DNA from: Thermasporomyces composti
GTDB lineage: Bacteria > Actinomycetota > Actinomycetes > Propionibacteriales > Actinopolymorphaceae
Direction of reading: 5' to 3'
DNA: 64,000 bases
NCBI RefSeq assembly: GCF_003386795.1
Contig: NZ_QTUC01000001.1
Span: 3,162,001-3,226,000, forward strand
The position numbers were made by a program, and so were the translations under genes. How positions within the stretch are numbered: position 1 is the first letter of the stretch; every line of letters starts with the position of its first letter. Of this stretch, positions 11,815 to 21,160 are shown piece by piece. The notes under the pieces are model-generated. The model did no database searches, was not told where the DNA came from, and saw only the letters and a program-made list of their open reading frames with translations.

Positions 11815-12354
11815 ATGTCCCGCATCGGAAAGCTCCCGGTCCCTGTGCCGTCGGGCGTCGAGGTCAAGATCGAGGGCCGCACGGTCACGGTGACCGGGCC
11901 GAAGGGGACCCTCACGCACAAGGTGGCCGAGCCCATCGAGGTGGTTCACAACGATGGGCAGATCGAGGTGAGGCGTCCCAACGACGAGCGGCGTAGCAAG
12001 GAACTGCACGGCCTCACCCGCACGCTCGTCGCCAACATGGTGACCGGCGTGACCCAGGGGTATGAGCGCAAGCTCGAGATCGTCGGCGTCGGCTACCGTG
12101 TCCAGGCGAAGGGGCCGCGCCAGATCGAGCTGCAGCTCGGCTTCAGCCACCCGGTGACGGTCGACGCGCCTGAGGGTGTGTCGTTCGCGGTGGAGTCGCC
12201 GACGAAGTTCTCGGTCACCGGCATCGACAAGCAGGTGGTCGGTGAGGTCGCCGCCAACATCCGCAAACTGCGCAAGCCTGAGCCGTACAAGGGCAAGGGC
12301 ATCCGGTACGCCGGGGAGAAGGTCCGCCAGAAGGTCGGAAAGGCTGGTAAGTAA
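11815..12354 (+). CDS. rplF: 50S ribosomal protein L6
   Basis: L6 stabilises the sarcin-ricin loop region near the factor-binding site. It has 179 residues, starting [17 protein letters not shown], with two L6 domains and the C-terminal signature [17 protein letters not shown]. An AAGGAGGAG ribosome binding site precedes the ATG. It lies 3 bp before rplR. Confidence 0.98.
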   Translation: MSRIGKLPVPVPSGVEVKIEGRTVTVTGPKGTLTHKVAEPIEVVHNDGQIEVRRPNDERRSKELHGLTRTLVANMVTGVTQGYERKLEIVGVGYRVQAKGPRQIELQLGFSHPVTVDAPEGVSFAVESPTKFSVTGIDKQVVGEVAANIRKLRKPEPYKGKGIRYAGEKVRQKVGKAGK

Positions 12355-12357
12355 CCG

Positions 12358-12741
12358 ATGGCCGCCCGTCTGAGTGAGTACAAGTCCGTGAATCCCAAGA
12401 CGCGGGCTCGGTTGCGGCGACACCTTCGGGTGCGGAAGAAGGTCTTCGGCACGCCGGAGCGCCCGCGTCTGGTCGTCACCCGGTCCGCGCGGCACATCCT
12501 CGCGCAGGTGGTCGACGACACGGTCGGCCGTACGCTCGCGTCCGCCTCGACCATGGAGAAGGACCTGCGGGAGTTCGACGGCGACAAGACGGCGCGTGCC
12601 CGGAAGGTCGGTGAGCGCATCGCCGAGCGCGCGAAGGCGGCCGGCGTCTCGGCGGTGGTGTTCGACCGCGCTGGTCACAAGTACCACGGGCGGGTCGCCG
12701 CCCTCGCCGACAGCGCACGTGCGGCGGGGCTCGAGTTCTGA
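12358..12741 (+). CDS. rplR: 50S ribosomal protein L18
   Basis: L18 binds 5S rRNA together with L5. It has 127 residues, with [21 protein letters not shown] and the C-terminal [20 protein letters not shown] typical of the family. It follows rplF by 3 bp and precedes rpsE by 32 bp. Confidence 0.97.
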   Translation: MAARLSEYKSVNPKTRARLRRHLRVRKKVFGTPERPRLVVTRSARHILAQVVDDTVGRTLASASTMEKDLREFDGDKTARARKVGERIAERAKAAGVSAVVFDRAGHKYHGRVAALADSARAAGLEF

Positions 12742-12773
12742 CGTTCGACCAGGAGAGAGAAGAAGAGGAAACC

Positions 12774-13376
12774 ATGGCTGGACCCCAGCAGCGCCGCGGC
12801 AGCGGCTCTGGCGACCGCCGGGACCGCCGGGACGAACGTCGGGGCGGCTCTGTCGCGGAGAAGACGACCTACATCGAGCGGGTCGTGTCCATCAACCGGG
12901 TGGCGAAGGTCGTCAAGGGCGGCCGGCGCTTCAGCTTCACCGCGCTCGTCGTGGTGGGTGACGGTGATGGCACCGTCGGTGTGGGCTACGGCAAGGCCAA
13001 GGAGGTGCCGGCGGCCATCGCCAAGGGCGTCGAGGAGGCCAAGAAGCACTTCTTCAAGGTCCCCAGGATCGGTGGCACCATCCCTCACCCGGTCCAGGGC
13101 GAGAAGGCCGCGGGTGTCGTCCTGCTGCGGCCGGCGTCGCCCGGTACCGGCGTGATCGCTGGTGGGCCGGTTCGGGCGGTGCTCGAGGCCGCGGGTATTC
13201 ACGACGTCCTGTCCAAGTCGTTGGGTTCGTCCAACCCGATCAACGTCGTCCACGCCACCGTCGCGGCGCTGAAGATGCTGGAGTCGCCGGAGCAGGTGGC
13301 GGCGCGCCGCGGCCTCCCGGTGGAGCAGGTCGCCCCAGCGAGGATGCTGCGTGCCCGTGCGGAGGTGAGTGCCTGA
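12774..13376 (+). CDS. rpsE: 30S ribosomal protein S5
   Basis: S5 lies at the mRNA entry tunnel and influences decoding accuracy. It has 200 residues. After a basic, disordered N-terminal 25 residues comes the S5 domain with [30 protein letters not shown] and [15 protein letters not shown]. It is coupled to rpmD by a 1-nt TGATG overlap. Confidence 0.98.
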   Translation: MAGPQQRRGSGSGDRRDRRDERRGGSVAEKTTYIERVVSINRVAKVVKGGRRFSFTALVVVGDGDGTVGVGYGKAKEVPAAIAKGVEEAKKHFFKVPRIGGTIPHPVQGEKAAGVVLLRPASPGTGVIAGGPVRAVLEAAGIHDVLSKSLGSSNPINVVHATVAALKMLESPEQVAARRGLPVEQVAPARMLRARAEVSA

Positions 13377-13561
13377 TGGCCCGCCGGCTCAAGGTCCGCC
13401 AGGTCCGGTCGACGATCGGCCGTAAGAAGGACCAGCGGGACACCCTGCGGACCCTTGGTCTGAAGCGCCTGAACGACGAGGTGGTTCAGGAGGACCGCCC
13501 GGAGGTCAGGGGCATGCTGGCGAAGGTGTCCCATCTCGTCGTGGTCGAGGAGGTCGACTGA
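13376..13561 (+). CDS. rpmD: 50S ribosomal protein L30
   Basis: L30 is a small 50S surface protein. The 61 residues include [19 protein letters not shown] and [11 protein letters not shown], diagnostic of the bacterial family. The ATG shares a base with the rpsE stop; the stop is 2 bp before the rplO GTG. Confidence 0.97.
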   Translation: MARRLKVRQVRSTIGRKKDQRDTLRTLGLKRLNDEVVQEDRPEVRGMLAKVSHLVVVEEVD

Positions 13562-13563
13562 CA

Positions 13564-14049
13564 GTGGCGACGCAGACGTCGGAGGAGAAGGCCACGCGGG
13601 CCGGACGCCCGTTGCGCCTCCACCACCTCCGCCCGGCTCCTGGCGCTCACAAGGCTCGGACGCGGGTCGGTCGTGGTGAGGGCGGTCACCGAGGCAAGAC
13701 GGCCGGTCGTGGCACGAAGGGCAGCAAGGCGCGCGACCAGATCCCGACCAACCTCGAGGGTGGCGCGCTGCCCATGCACATGCGGATCCCGAAGATCCGT
13801 GGCTTCAAGAACCGCTTCAAGGTCGAGTACCAGGTGGTCAACCTCGACCGACTGGCCCGGCTCTACCCCGAGGGTGGCCAGGTGACGGTGGAGGACCTCG
13901 CCGCCAAGGGCGCGGTCCGAGCGGGCCGACCCGTCAAGGTGCTCGGCGACGGCGAGGCGACCGCGGCGTGGCAGGTGGCCGCGCACGCGTTCTCCCGAAG
14001 CGCGGTCGAGAAGATCACCGCGGCGGGCGGTTCGGTCACGAAGCTCTGA
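13564..14049 (+). CDS. rplO: 50S ribosomal protein L15
   Basis: L15 is a late 50S assembly protein. It has 161 residues: a basic N-terminal extension with [20 protein letters not shown], then the folded domain with [12 protein letters not shown]. Start is GTG 13564. It ends the spc ribosomal run; a 242-bp gap with a tandem repeat precedes secY. Confidence 0.97.
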   Translation: MATQTSEEKATRAGRPLRLHHLRPAPGAHKARTRVGRGEGGHRGKTAGRGTKGSKARDQIPTNLEGGALPMHMRIPKIRGFKNRFKVEYQVVNLDRLARLYPEGGQVTVEDLAAKGAVRAGRPVKVLGDGEATAAWQVAAHAFSRSAVEKITAAGGSVTKL

Positions 14050-14159
14050 TCCGCTCAGAGGCTGACGACTGGGGCGCTCCGTGCTTTCGGGCCCACGAGC
14101 CCGGCCGGGGCGCCCATGCGTCGGGAGAGGCAGCGTCGAGCTGTTATTGTCCCAGGCAA

Positions 14160-14193
14160 CCGTCGGTACTCTCCGACCGTCAGTACTCTCCGA
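14160..14193 (+). repeat. 17-bp tandem duplication in the rplO-secY gap
   Basis: CCGTCGGTACTCTCCGA (14160-14176) is followed directly by the same 17 bases with one G-to-A change (14177-14193). The repeat lies about 100 bp before the secY start. A weak -10-like TATTGT sits just upstream at 14145-14150 without a clear -35 partner. Confidence 0.85.
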
Positions 14194-14291
14194 GGGGACT
14201 GACAGGGGGCGCGGCGACGGCGTCGCGTGGCAGCCTGTGGGTTCACCGATCACGACGACTCCGCCCGTAGGGCGGGACGCAGGAGGACTGG

Positions 14292-15587
14292 GTGCTCACC
14301 GCGTTCGTCAACGCGTTCAGGACGCCGGACCTGCGCAAGAAGCTGCTCTTCACGCTCTTCATCGTCGCGTTGTTCCGGGTCGGCTCGGTGCTGCCGACGC
14401 CGGGCGTCGATGCCGGCGCGGTGCGTCGATGCCTGGACCCGGTGCTTCAGGGCGGTAGCGGGAGCAGCATCTACGGGATGCTCAACCTCTTTTCCGGAGG
14501 TGCGCTGCTCCAGCTGTCGGTCTTCGCCCTGACGATCATGCCGTACATCACGGCGAGCATCATCATTCAGCTGCTCGCCGTGGTGATTCCGCGTCTCGAG
14601 ACCCTCAGGAAGGAAGGCGAGACGCAGAAGATCACGCAGTACACCCGCTACCTCACCATGGGGTTGGCGGTACTGCAGTCGACGACCATCATCGCCTTGG
14701 CCCGCTCGGGCCAGATGTTCCCGGGATGCAACGAGGTCCTCGTCCCGAACGACAGCATCCTGATCCTGATCACGATGGTCATCACGATGACGGCCGGCAC
14801 CGCCGTCATCATGTGGTTCGGTGAGCTGATCACCGACCGCGGCGTCGGGAACGGCATGTCGATCTTGATCTTCGTCTCCATCGCGGCGGCGTTCCCGACC
14901 TCGCTGGAGGCGATCCGGCGGCAGCAGGGCTGGCCGACGTTCATCGTCGTCATGGTGGTCGGCCTGATCATCATGGCCGCGGTCATCTACGTCGAGCAGG
15001 CGCAGCGGCGGATCCCGGTTCAGTACGCCAAGCGGATGATCGGCCGGCGGGCCTATGGCGGCAGCTCGACCTACATTCCGCTCAAGGTCAACCAGGCCGG
15101 CGTCATCCCGGTGATCTTCGCGTCGAGCTTGCTGTACCTCCCCGTGCTGGCGGCGCAGTTCAATCCCACGGCGCGCTGGGCGCAGTGGATCAACGCGAAC
15201 ATCGCGCAGGGGACGCACCCGGTCTACATGGTCGGCTTCTTCCTGCTGATCGTGGCGTTCACGTACTTCTACGTGGGTATCACGTTCAACCCCAAGGACA
15301 TCGCGGACAACATGAAGAAGCACGGGGGCTTCATCCCGGGCATCCGGGCCGGTCGTCCGACCCAGGAGTACCTGCAGTACGTCCTGTCGCGTATCACCTT
15401 CCCAGGGTCGATCTACCTCGGGGTGATCTCCCTCATCCCGCTCATCGCGTTCGTCCTCATCGGCGCGAACCAGAACTTCCCGTTCGGAGGTACGTCCATC
15501 CTCATCGTCGTGGGGGTCGGCCTCGACACGGTGAAACAGATCGAAAGCCAGCTGCAGCAGCGGCACTATGAAGGGTTCCTACGCTGA
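14292..15587 (+). CDS. secY: Protein translocase subunit SecY
   Basis: SecY is the channel-forming subunit of the SecYEG translocon in the cytoplasmic membrane. The 431-residue protein starts at GTG 14292 with the cytoplasmic helix AFVNAFRTPDLRKKLLFTL. It has about ten hydrophobic segments, the plug region after TM1 and the conserved cytoplasmic C5 loop (NPKDIADNMKKHGGFIPGIRAG). The 242-bp gap upstream leaves room for its own promoter. It overlaps adk by one base. Confidence 0.97.
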   Translation: MLTAFVNAFRTPDLRKKLLFTLFIVALFRVGSVLPTPGVDAGAVRRCLDPVLQGGSGSSIYGMLNLFSGGALLQLSVFALTIMPYITASIIIQLLAVVIPRLETLRKEGETQKITQYTRYLTMGLAVLQSTTIIALARSGQMFPGCNEVLVPNDSILILITMVITMTAGTAVIMWFGELITDRGVGNGMSILIFVSIAAAFPTSLEAIRRQQGWPTFIVVMVVGLIIMAAVIYVEQAQRRIPVQYAKRMIGRRAYGGSSTYIPLKVNQAGVIPVIFASSLLYLPVLAAQFNPTARWAQWINANIAQGTHPVYMVGFFLLIVAFTYFYVGITFNPKDIADNMKKHGGFIPGIRAGRPTQEYLQYVLSRITFPGSIYLGVISLIPLIAFVLIGANQNFPFGGTSILIVVGVGLDTVKQIESQLQQRHYEGFLR

Positions 15588-16150
15588 TGCGACTGCTGAT
15601 CATGGGACCCCCAGGAGCTGGCAAGGGAACCCAGGCGAGCCAGATCGCCCGGCGTCTGGAGATCCCGGCCATCTCGACCGGGGAGATCTTGCGTGCCAAC
15701 GTGCAAGAGCGCACCGCTTTGGGCGAGCAGGCGGCCCGCTACCTCGATGCGGGTGAGCTCGTGCCTGACGACCTCATCAACGCCATGGTGCGCAGTCGTC
15801 TGGCCGAACCGGACACGCGGAAGGGCTTCCTGCTCGACGGGTTCCCCCGCACCGTGGCGCAGGTCGACACGCTCGACAAGATCCTGGCCGACCAGGGTGT
15901 GGCGCTGGACAAGGTGCTCGTCCTCCACGTCGACCAGGATGAGCTGATTCAGCGCCTGCTCGGTCGGGCGAAGCAGGAGGGGCGCAGCGACGACACCGAG
16001 GAGGTCATCCGTCGCCGCCTCGAGGTCTACCGCGAGCAGACCGAGCCGCTGCTGGAGATCTACGGCCAGCGCGGTCTGCGGGTCGACATCGACGGCATGG
16101 GAGACGTCAGCGAGGTCACCGACCGAGTCGTCGCCGCGCTCGAGTCGTGA
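15587..16150 (+). CDS. adk: Adenylate kinase
   Basis: This cytosolic enzyme interconverts ATP + AMP and 2 ADP. It has 187 residues, with the P-loop GPPGAGKGTQ at residues 7-16, the AMP-binding STGEILR and GFPRTVAQ, and the lid arginines in RRLEVYREQT. It is the short-lid form: the long zinc-type LID insertion is missing, so it is about 30 residues shorter than the E. coli enzyme, as usual in actinobacteria. It is coupled to secY by a TGATG overlap; the secY-adk-map order is conserved. Confidence 0.97.
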   Translation: MRLLIMGPPGAGKGTQASQIARRLEIPAISTGEILRANVQERTALGEQAARYLDAGELVPDDLINAMVRSRLAEPDTRKGFLLDGFPRTVAQVDTLDKILADQGVALDKVLVLHVDQDELIQRLLGRAKQEGRSDDTEEVIRRRLEVYREQTEPLLEIYGQRGLRVDIDGMGDVSEVTDRVVAALES

Positions 16151-16172
16151 CCACGCCGAGAGGCGAGGCGCT

Positions 16173-17012
16173 GTGTTCCAGGACCGCAGGATCCACCTCA
16201 AGTCACCGGCCGAGATCGCGCTCATGCGCGAGGCCGGCCTGGTCGTCGCCCGGACGCTCGAGGTCCTGCGCGACGCGGTCGCGCCGGGCGTCACCACGGC
16301 CGAGCTCGATGCGCTCGCGGAGGAGCACATTCGCGCGAGCGGCGCTGTCCCGTCGTTCAAGGGCTACCTCGGCTACCCCGCCTCGATCTGCACCTCGGTC
16401 AATGACGAGGTGGTGCACGCCATCCCCGGGCCGCGACGCCTCAAGGAAGGCGACCTGATCTCGATCGACTGCGGGGCGATCGTCGAGGGGTGGCACGGTG
16501 ACGCCGCCATCACCGTCGGCGTCGGCGAGATCGACCCCGAGCTCCGCCGGCTGGCCGAGGTGTGCGAGGACGCGCTCTGGCACGGAATCGCGGCGATGCG
16601 TCCGGGTGGACGGCTCGGCGACGTCTCGGCCGCTGTCGAGGGGCGGGTGCGCGCGGAGGGTCGCTACGGGATCGTCGAGGACTACGTCGGTCACGGCATC
16701 GGAACACAGATGCACCAGCCGCCGAACGTGCCCAACATCGGGCGAGCGGGTCGCGGTCCGCGCCTGCAGCCGGGGCTCACGATCGCGGTGGAGCCGATGA
16801 TCACGCTTGGCTCTCCCGAGACCCGTGTCCTCGACGACGACTGGACGGTCGTGACGTTGGACGGCGGGTACGCCGCACACGTCGAGCACACGATCGCGCT
16901 GACCGAGCGCGGCCCGTGGGTGCTGACCGCGTTGGACGGTGGGAGGGAGAGGCTCGCCGCCCTCGGTGTCGAGGTGGGCGGTCTCGACGAGAGCTCCGGC
17001 GCTTCGGAATGA
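16173..17012 (+). CDS. map: Methionine aminopeptidase, type I
   Basis: This enzyme removes the initiator methionine from nascent proteins. The 279-residue pita-bread fold has all five metal ligands: D99, D110, H174, E207 and E238. The VGHGIGTQMHQPPNVPN segment supplies the catalytic histidines. Start is GTG 16173, giving MFQDRRIHLKSPAEIALMREAG, the usual type I N-terminus. The C-terminal 15 residues are a poorly conserved tail. The stop codon overlaps the first unit of a 14-bp triplicated repeat. Confidence 0.96.
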   Translation: MFQDRRIHLKSPAEIALMREAGLVVARTLEVLRDAVAPGVTTAELDALAEEHIRASGAVPSFKGYLGYPASICTSVNDEVVHAIPGPRRLKEGDLISIDCGAIVEGWHGDAAITVGVGEIDPELRRLAEVCEDALWHGIAAMRPGGRLGDVSAAVEGRVRAEGRYGIVEDYVGHGIGTQMHQPPNVPNIGRAGRGPRLQPGLTIAVEPMITLGSPETRVLDDDWTVVTLDGGYAAHVEHTIALTERGPWVLTALDGGRERLAALGVEVGGLDESSGASE

Positions 17013-17052
17013 TGGCTTCGGGGTGTCGGCTTCAGGGTGTTGGCTTCGGGAT
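17011..17052 (+). repeat. Triplicated 14-bp unit at the map stop codon
   Basis: Three consecutive 14-bp units (17011-17024, 17025-17038, 17039-17052) share the core GGCTTC followed by a G-rich half, with two to four differences between units. The first unit begins inside the map stop codon. No dyad symmetry is apparent, so it looks like a replication-slippage product, not an operator. Confidence 0.75.
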
Positions 17053-17163
17053 GATGACGGTCATCCACGCGTCGTCGGACGCCGCTCGATTACCGGCTCA
17101 GGGTTTCCCCTGGCCATCCGGAGGTGATTCCCGGATGCGTCGGTCGCGGAGAGCGTGCAGACT

Positions 17164-17607
17164 ATGACCGTGCCGTACCAGCCGGATATGCGCGCGTCCG
17201 ACAGTGACCGCGAGAAGATCGCGGCACGGCTGCGGGACGCTCATGCCGAAGGGCGACTCACCCTCACCGAGTTCCAGGACCGCCTGGAGGCGCTCTACAA
17301 GGCACAGACGTACGGTGAGCTCGAGCCCTTGGTGCGCGACATCCCGGTGGTGAGAACCCCGCACCCCTCGACCGAGGTCTCGAAGGGGTCCACGACGCCC
17401 GCGAAGCCTCCGCGCTCCCGTGGCGACAAGGTGATGGTCGTCCTGTGGACCCTCTGGGCGTGCGCGGTGAGCGTCAACCTGGTGGTCTGGGTCCTGACCG
17501 GCATCACGAACGGGGAGCTGCCGTACTTCTGGCCGGCGTGGGTGGCCGGCCCCTGGGGTGCGGTGCTGCTGTCGATCACCATCATGCGCCGCCAGCTGCG
17601 TGACTGA
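17164..17607 (+). CDS. DUF1707 domain membrane protein
   Basis: The biochemical function is unknown. The 147-residue protein has an N-terminal DUF1707 (SHOCT-like) domain at about residues 5-57, recognised by MRASDSDREKIAARLRDAHAEGRLTLTEFQDRL and the YGELEPLVRDIP end. A 30-residue linker and two hydrophobic segments near 92-115 and 120-140 follow, so it is probably anchored in the cytoplasmic membrane with the domain inside. ATG 17164 is preferred over GTG 17155 because GGAGAG lies 10 nt upstream. It sits alone between map and infA. Confidence 0.85.
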   Translation: MTVPYQPDMRASDSDREKIAARLRDAHAEGRLTLTEFQDRLEALYKAQTYGELEPLVRDIPVVRTPHPSTEVSKGSTTPAKPPRSRGDKVMVVLWTLWACAVSVNLVVWVLTGITNGELPYFWPAWVAGPWGAVLLSITIMRRQLRD

Positions 17608-17700
17608 TCCGGCGGCTTGGCCCGCTTCGATACTCTGGTTGTACGGTGCGTGACGGCTCGACGCGGTTCGTCACGGGACGGTGTCGGTCGTACGCCCGAA

Positions 17701-17730
17701 TTCGCATCCTGACGTGGGGTGACGTAGACT
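17701..17730 (+). promoter_or_regulatory. Candidate promoter of infA-rpmJ
   Basis: TTCGCA (17701-17706) and TAGACT (17725-17730) are 18 bp apart. TAGACT is a common actinobacterial -10 form. The site is 125 bp upstream of infA. A further -10-like GATACT at 17629-17634 has no clear -35. Confidence 0.45.
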
Positions 17731-17854
17731 TCCACGTCGGTCCAGCTCTGCCGGCGGCCGATTGATCGTCTACGGGCGAGAGATCCCGGGGCGGAGCGCC
17801 CACTGCGGGGCACACCCGCCAGGTGCACGTCAAGCCAGTCGAAGTGCGGAGGAC

Positions 17855-18076
17855 ATGCCGAAAAAGGAAGGTGTCATCGAGATCGAGGGCACGGTGGTCG
17901 AAGCGCTCCCCAACGCGATGTTTCGGGTGGAGCTCGCCAACGGGCACAAGGTCCTCGCACACATCAGCGGCAAGATGCGCCAGCACTACATCCGGATCCT
18001 CCCCGAGGACCGGGTGGTCGTGGAGCTCTCGCCGTACGACCTGAGCCGTGGACGGATCGTCTACCGCTACCGCTGA
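17855..18076 (+). CDS. infA: Translation initiation factor IF-1
   Basis: IF-1 occupies the A site during initiation and assists IF-2 and IF-3. The 73-residue OB-fold protein reads [20 protein letters not shown] through GRIVYRYR, matching the family end to end. ATG 17855 is chosen over an upstream in-frame start at 17762 because the longer form has no homology; GCGGAGG precedes the ATG. It heads the alpha group of ribosomal genes. Confidence 0.98.
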   Translation: MPKKEGVIEIEGTVVEALPNAMFRVELANGHKVLAHISGKMRQHYIRILPEDRVVVELSPYDLSRGRIVYRYR

Positions 18077-18184
18077 ACGCGGCACGGGGCGATGCGCCCT
18101 GTGGAAGCCCGACACGAACCCGCGGGGCGCGAGCCCGCCGAGCCAGTCGGCCGGGAGCTGGCGCTCCGGTCCCGGAGAAGAGCG

Positions 18185-18298
18185 ATGAAGGTCCAGCCCA
18201 GCGTCAAGAGGATTTGTGACAAGTGCAAGGTGATCCGACGGCACGGTCGGGTCATGGTGATCTGCGAGAACCCCCGCCACAAGCAGCGTCAAGGCTGA
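18185..18298 (+). CDS. rpmJ: 50S ribosomal protein L36, zinc-binding
   Basis: L36 is the smallest 50S protein. The 37 residues, [17 protein letters not shown] onward, contain the zinc ligands C11, C14, C27 and H32. The true start is ATG 18185; the open frame extends upstream to 18092 without homology. The infA-rpmJ-rpsM order is conserved. Confidence 0.97.
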   Translation: MKVQPSVKRICDKCKVIRRHGRVMVICENPRHKQRQG

Positions 18299-18525
18299 TC
18301 CCGAGGCGGGGACGGACCGTCTCGGGCCCGAGCCCGAGGCGGTGCCACCGGTGACGAGAGTGCGACCGCTCACCAGACCCCACGGGTCCTGGTGTCACCC
18401 CCGGGCGGAGGCCGGGGCCCGGTCGGATCGGCGATCCGCCGGAGCAGCGGGTCGGGAGTCCGATCCAGGGCAGACCGGGACGCGGCGCACACCACACCTC
18501 CGCGACGTGAAAGGAACAACTGCCC

Positions 18526-18906
18526 ATGGCACGACTCGTCGGCGTTGACCTCCCGCGCGACAAGCGCATCGAGGTGGCGCTCACCTACATCTACGGCATC
18601 GGCCGCACCCGCGCCCTGGAAACGCTCAAGGCGACCGGGGTGAACCCCGATCTTCGTGTGCACCAGCTCGGTGACGAGGAGCTCATCAAGCTCCGCGACT
18701 GGATCGAAGCCAACTACCGGGTGGAAGGTGACCTCCGCCGGGAGGTCGCGGCCGACATCCGGCGCAAGATCGAGATCGGCTGCTACGAGGGTCTGCGGCA
18801 CCGTCGCGGTCTCCCCGTCCGCGGTCAGCGCACGCGGACCAACGCGCGTACCCGCAAGGGTCCCCGGAAGACCGTCGCCGGCAAGAAGAAGCCGGGTCGC
18901 AAGTAA
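18526..18906 (+). CDS. rpsM: 30S ribosomal protein S13
   Basis: S13 is a 30S head protein contacting P-site tRNA and L5. It has 126 residues starting [26 protein letters not shown], with the C-terminal tRNA-contacting tail [20 protein letters not shown]. The 227-bp gap before it contains palindromic stretches (GACGGACCGTC and CTCGGGCCCGAG around 18311-18332) but no gene. Confidence 0.98.
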   Translation: MARLVGVDLPRDKRIEVALTYIYGIGRTRALETLKATGVNPDLRVHQLGDEELIKLRDWIEANYRVEGDLRREVAADIRRKIEIGCYEGLRHRRGLPVRGQRTRTNARTRKGPRKTVAGKKKPGRK

Positions 18907-18993
18907 GCCGCGGTCGGCGGTCGTGCCGCTGGCCGCGCCGCCCGCCGCCTCCTCGCAACCCCGTTCCCTCGATCCCAGGAGTTCGCGAAGCAG

Positions 18994-19401
18994 ATGCCTC
19001 CCAAGAGCCGAGCTACGACCGGCGCCAAGAAGGTGCGCCGCAAGGAGAAGAAGAACGTCACCTTCGGACACGCGCACATCCGGAGCACGTTCAACAACAC
19101 GATCGTCACGATCACCGACCCCAACGGCAACGTGATCGCGTGGGCCAGCGCCGGCACCGTCGGCTTCAAGGGGTCTCGGAAGTCGACGCCGTTCGCCGCC
19201 CAGATGTGCGCCGAGGCGGCCGCCCGTCGTGCCATGGAGCACGGGATGAAGAAGGTCGATGTCTTCGTGCGCGGTCCCGGCTCGGGCCGGGAGACCGCGA
19301 TCCGGTCCCTCACGGCTACCGGCCTCGAGGTCGGCACGATCCAGGACGTCACCCCTGTGCCCCACAACGGTTGCCGCCCGCCGAAGCGGCGCCGCGTCTG
19401 A
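18994..19401 (+). CDS. rpsK: 30S ribosomal protein S11
   Basis: S11 lines the mRNA exit/E-site region of the platform. It has 135 residues; [32 protein letters not shown] and the C-terminal [16 protein letters not shown] are diagnostic. It lies between rpsM and rpsD, 33 bp before the latter. Confidence 0.98.
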   Translation: MPPKSRATTGAKKVRRKEKKNVTFGHAHIRSTFNNTIVTITDPNGNVIAWASAGTVGFKGSRKSTPFAAQMCAEAAARRAMEHGMKKVDVFVRGPGSGRETAIRSLTATGLEVGTIQDVTPVPHNGCRPPKRRRV

Positions 19402-19434
19402 TCCCGAGCAGCGCGTCACGAAGGAGTACCACCC

Positions 19435-20043
19435 ATGGCCCGTTACACCGGTCCCATGACCAAGAAGTCGCGCCGGCTCGGAGTCGACCTGGTCGGTGGC
19501 GACAAGGCGTTCGAGCGGCGTCCGTACCCGCCGGGGCAGCACGGCCGCGGGCGCCCGAAGGAGAGCGAGTACCTGCTCCAGCTGCGGGAGAAGCAGAAGG
19601 CTCGTCTCACCTACGGCGTTCTCGAGAAGCAGTTCCACCGCTACTACAAGGAGGCGCACCGCCGAGGCGGCAAGACGGGTGACAACCTGCTGCAGCTGCT
19701 CGAGCGGCGCCTCGACAACGTGATCTACCGTGCCGGCATCGCGCGCACGCGGCGTCAGGCACGGCAGCTCGTCGTGCACGGTCACTTCCTGGTCAACGGC
19801 AAGAAGGTCAACATCCCGAGCTACCAGGTCGACCAGCACGACGTGATCGACGTCCGGCCGAAGTCGCGTGAACTGACGCCGTTCGTCATCGCGCGGGAGA
19901 CTCACGGCGAGCGTCCCATCCCCGGCTGGCTGGAGGTTCTGCCCGGCTCGCTGCGGATCCTCGTCCACCAGCTCCCGACGCGGCAGCAGATCGACGTTCC
20001 GATCCAGGAGCAGTTGATCGTCGAGTACTACTCGAAGGTCTGA
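19435..20043 (+). CDS. rpsD: 30S ribosomal protein S4, cysteine-free form
   Basis: S4 nucleates 30S assembly on the 16S 5' domain and in some bacteria represses the alpha operon. It has 202 residues. The N-terminal region (YTGPMTKKSRRLGVDL) lacks the zinc-binding cysteines found in some S4 proteins. The S4 RNA-binding domain is at about residues 90-155 (RRLDNVIYRAGIARTRRQARQLVVHGHFLVNG). A strong hairpin starts 5 nt after the stop. Confidence 0.98.
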   Translation: MARYTGPMTKKSRRLGVDLVGGDKAFERRPYPPGQHGRGRPKESEYLLQLREKQKARLTYGVLEKQFHRYYKEAHRRGGKTGDNLLQLLERRLDNVIYRAGIARTRRQARQLVVHGHFLVNGKKVNIPSYQVDQHDVIDVRPKSRELTPFVIARETHGERPIPGWLEVLPGSLRILVHQLPTRQQIDVPIQEQLIVEYYSKV

Positions 20044-20047
20044 TCAT

Positions 20048-20078
20048 CCCTTGTCGGGGACGCGTTCCCCGACAAGGG
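20048..20078 (+). terminator. Hairpin between rpsD and rpoA
   Basis: A perfect 13-bp inverted repeat (20048-20060 with 20066-20078) closes a 5-nt loop, beginning 5 nt after the rpsD stop. The downstream sequence is pyrimidine-rich (CCTCTTCCTT). It may terminate or attenuate transcription ahead of rpoA, or stabilise the upstream mRNA. Confidence 0.7.
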
Positions 20079-20130
20079 CCTCTTCCTTCGTTGGCGTCAT
20101 ATGGCGGGCGCCACGGAAAGGACACCCACC

Positions 20131-21144
20131 ATGCTCATCGCACAACGTCCCACCCTCACCGAGGAAGTCGTCGACGAGTACCGCTCGCGCTTCGTGCTCG
20201 AGCCCCTCGAGCCGGGCTTCGGGTACACGCTGGGCAACTCGCTCCGGCGCACGTTGCTGTCCTCGATCCCTGGCGCGGCTGTCACCAGCGTCAAGATCGA
20301 CGGCGTCCTCCACGAGTTCTCCACGATCCCGGGGGTCAAGGAGGACGTCACCGAGATCATCCTCAACCTCAAGGAGCTCGTGGTCTCCAGCGAGCACGAC
20401 GAGCCGGTGACGATGTACCTGCGGAAGCAGGGCCCCGGGCTGGTGACCGCGGGGGACATCGCGCCGCCGGCCGGCGTCGAGGTGCACAACCCCGAGCTGC
20501 CGATCGCCACGCTCAACAGCAAGGGCAAGCTGGAGATGGAGCTGGTGGTGGAGCGTGGCCGCGGCTACGTCTCCGCCGTCCAGAACAAGCGTCCGGACCA
20601 GGAGATTGGGCGGATCCCGGTCGACTCGATCTACAGCCCGGTGCTCAAGGTCACCTACAAGGTCGAGGCGACCCGTGTCGAGCAGCGCACCGACTTCGAC
20701 AAGCTCATCCTCGACGTCGAGACCAAGCCGTCGATGCGGCCTCGCGACGCCGTGGCGAGCGCCGGCAAGACCCTCGTCGAGCTGTTCGGCCTGTGCCGGG
20801 AGCTCAACGTCGACGCGGAGGGCGTCGAGATCGGTCCGTCGCCGATGGACGCCCAGCTGGCGGCCGACCTGGCGCTGCCGGTGGAGGACCTCAACCTCAC
20901 GGTCCGGTCGTACAACTGCCTCAAGCGTGAGGGCATCCACACGGTGGGAGAGCTGATCTCCCGCAGCGAGCAGGACCTGCTGGACATTCGGAACTTCGGC
21001 GCCAAGTCGATCGACGAGGTCAAGCAGAAGCTCGCGGCCATGGGCCTGTCGCTGAAGGACAGCTCGCCCGGGTTCGACCCGAGCGCGGCGGTGGACTCCT
21101 TCGACGAGGAAGAAGAGAGCTACGCCGAGACCGAGCAGTACTAA
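20131..21144 (+). CDS. rpoA: DNA-directed RNA polymerase alpha subunit
   Basis: Alpha dimerises to nucleate RNA polymerase assembly, and its C-terminal domain binds UP elements and activators. The 337-residue protein starts at ATG 20131 ([21 protein letters not shown]), with GGAAAGGA upstream; an in-frame ATG at 20101 is not used by homologues. The N-terminal domain contains [18 protein letters not shown]. The C-terminal domain (about 250-310) has the helix-hairpin-helix segment [14 protein letters not shown]. Hairpins flank the gene on both sides. Confidence 0.98.
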   Translation: MLIAQRPTLTEEVVDEYRSRFVLEPLEPGFGYTLGNSLRRTLLSSIPGAAVTSVKIDGVLHEFSTIPGVKEDVTEIILNLKELVVSSEHDEPVTMYLRKQGPGLVTAGDIAPPAGVEVHNPELPIATLNSKGKLEMELVVERGRGYVSAVQNKRPDQEIGRIPVDSIYSPVLKVTYKVEATRVEQRTDFDKLILDVETKPSMRPRDAVASAGKTLVELFGLCRELNVDAEGVEIGPSPMDAQLAADLALPVEDLNLTVRSYNCLKREGIHTVGELISRSEQDLLDIRNFGAKSIDEVKQKLAAMGLSLKDSSPGFDPSAAVDSFDEEEESYAETEQY

Positions 21145-21160
21145 GCCAGCAGTACCAACC

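Noticed and set aside
20101-20130. Earlier in-frame ATG for rpoA (and comparable upstream starts for infA, rpsJ, rplM and groES)
   Set aside because: Homologues begin at the downstream codons used here, each of which fits the family N-terminus, mostly with a nearby ribosome binding site.
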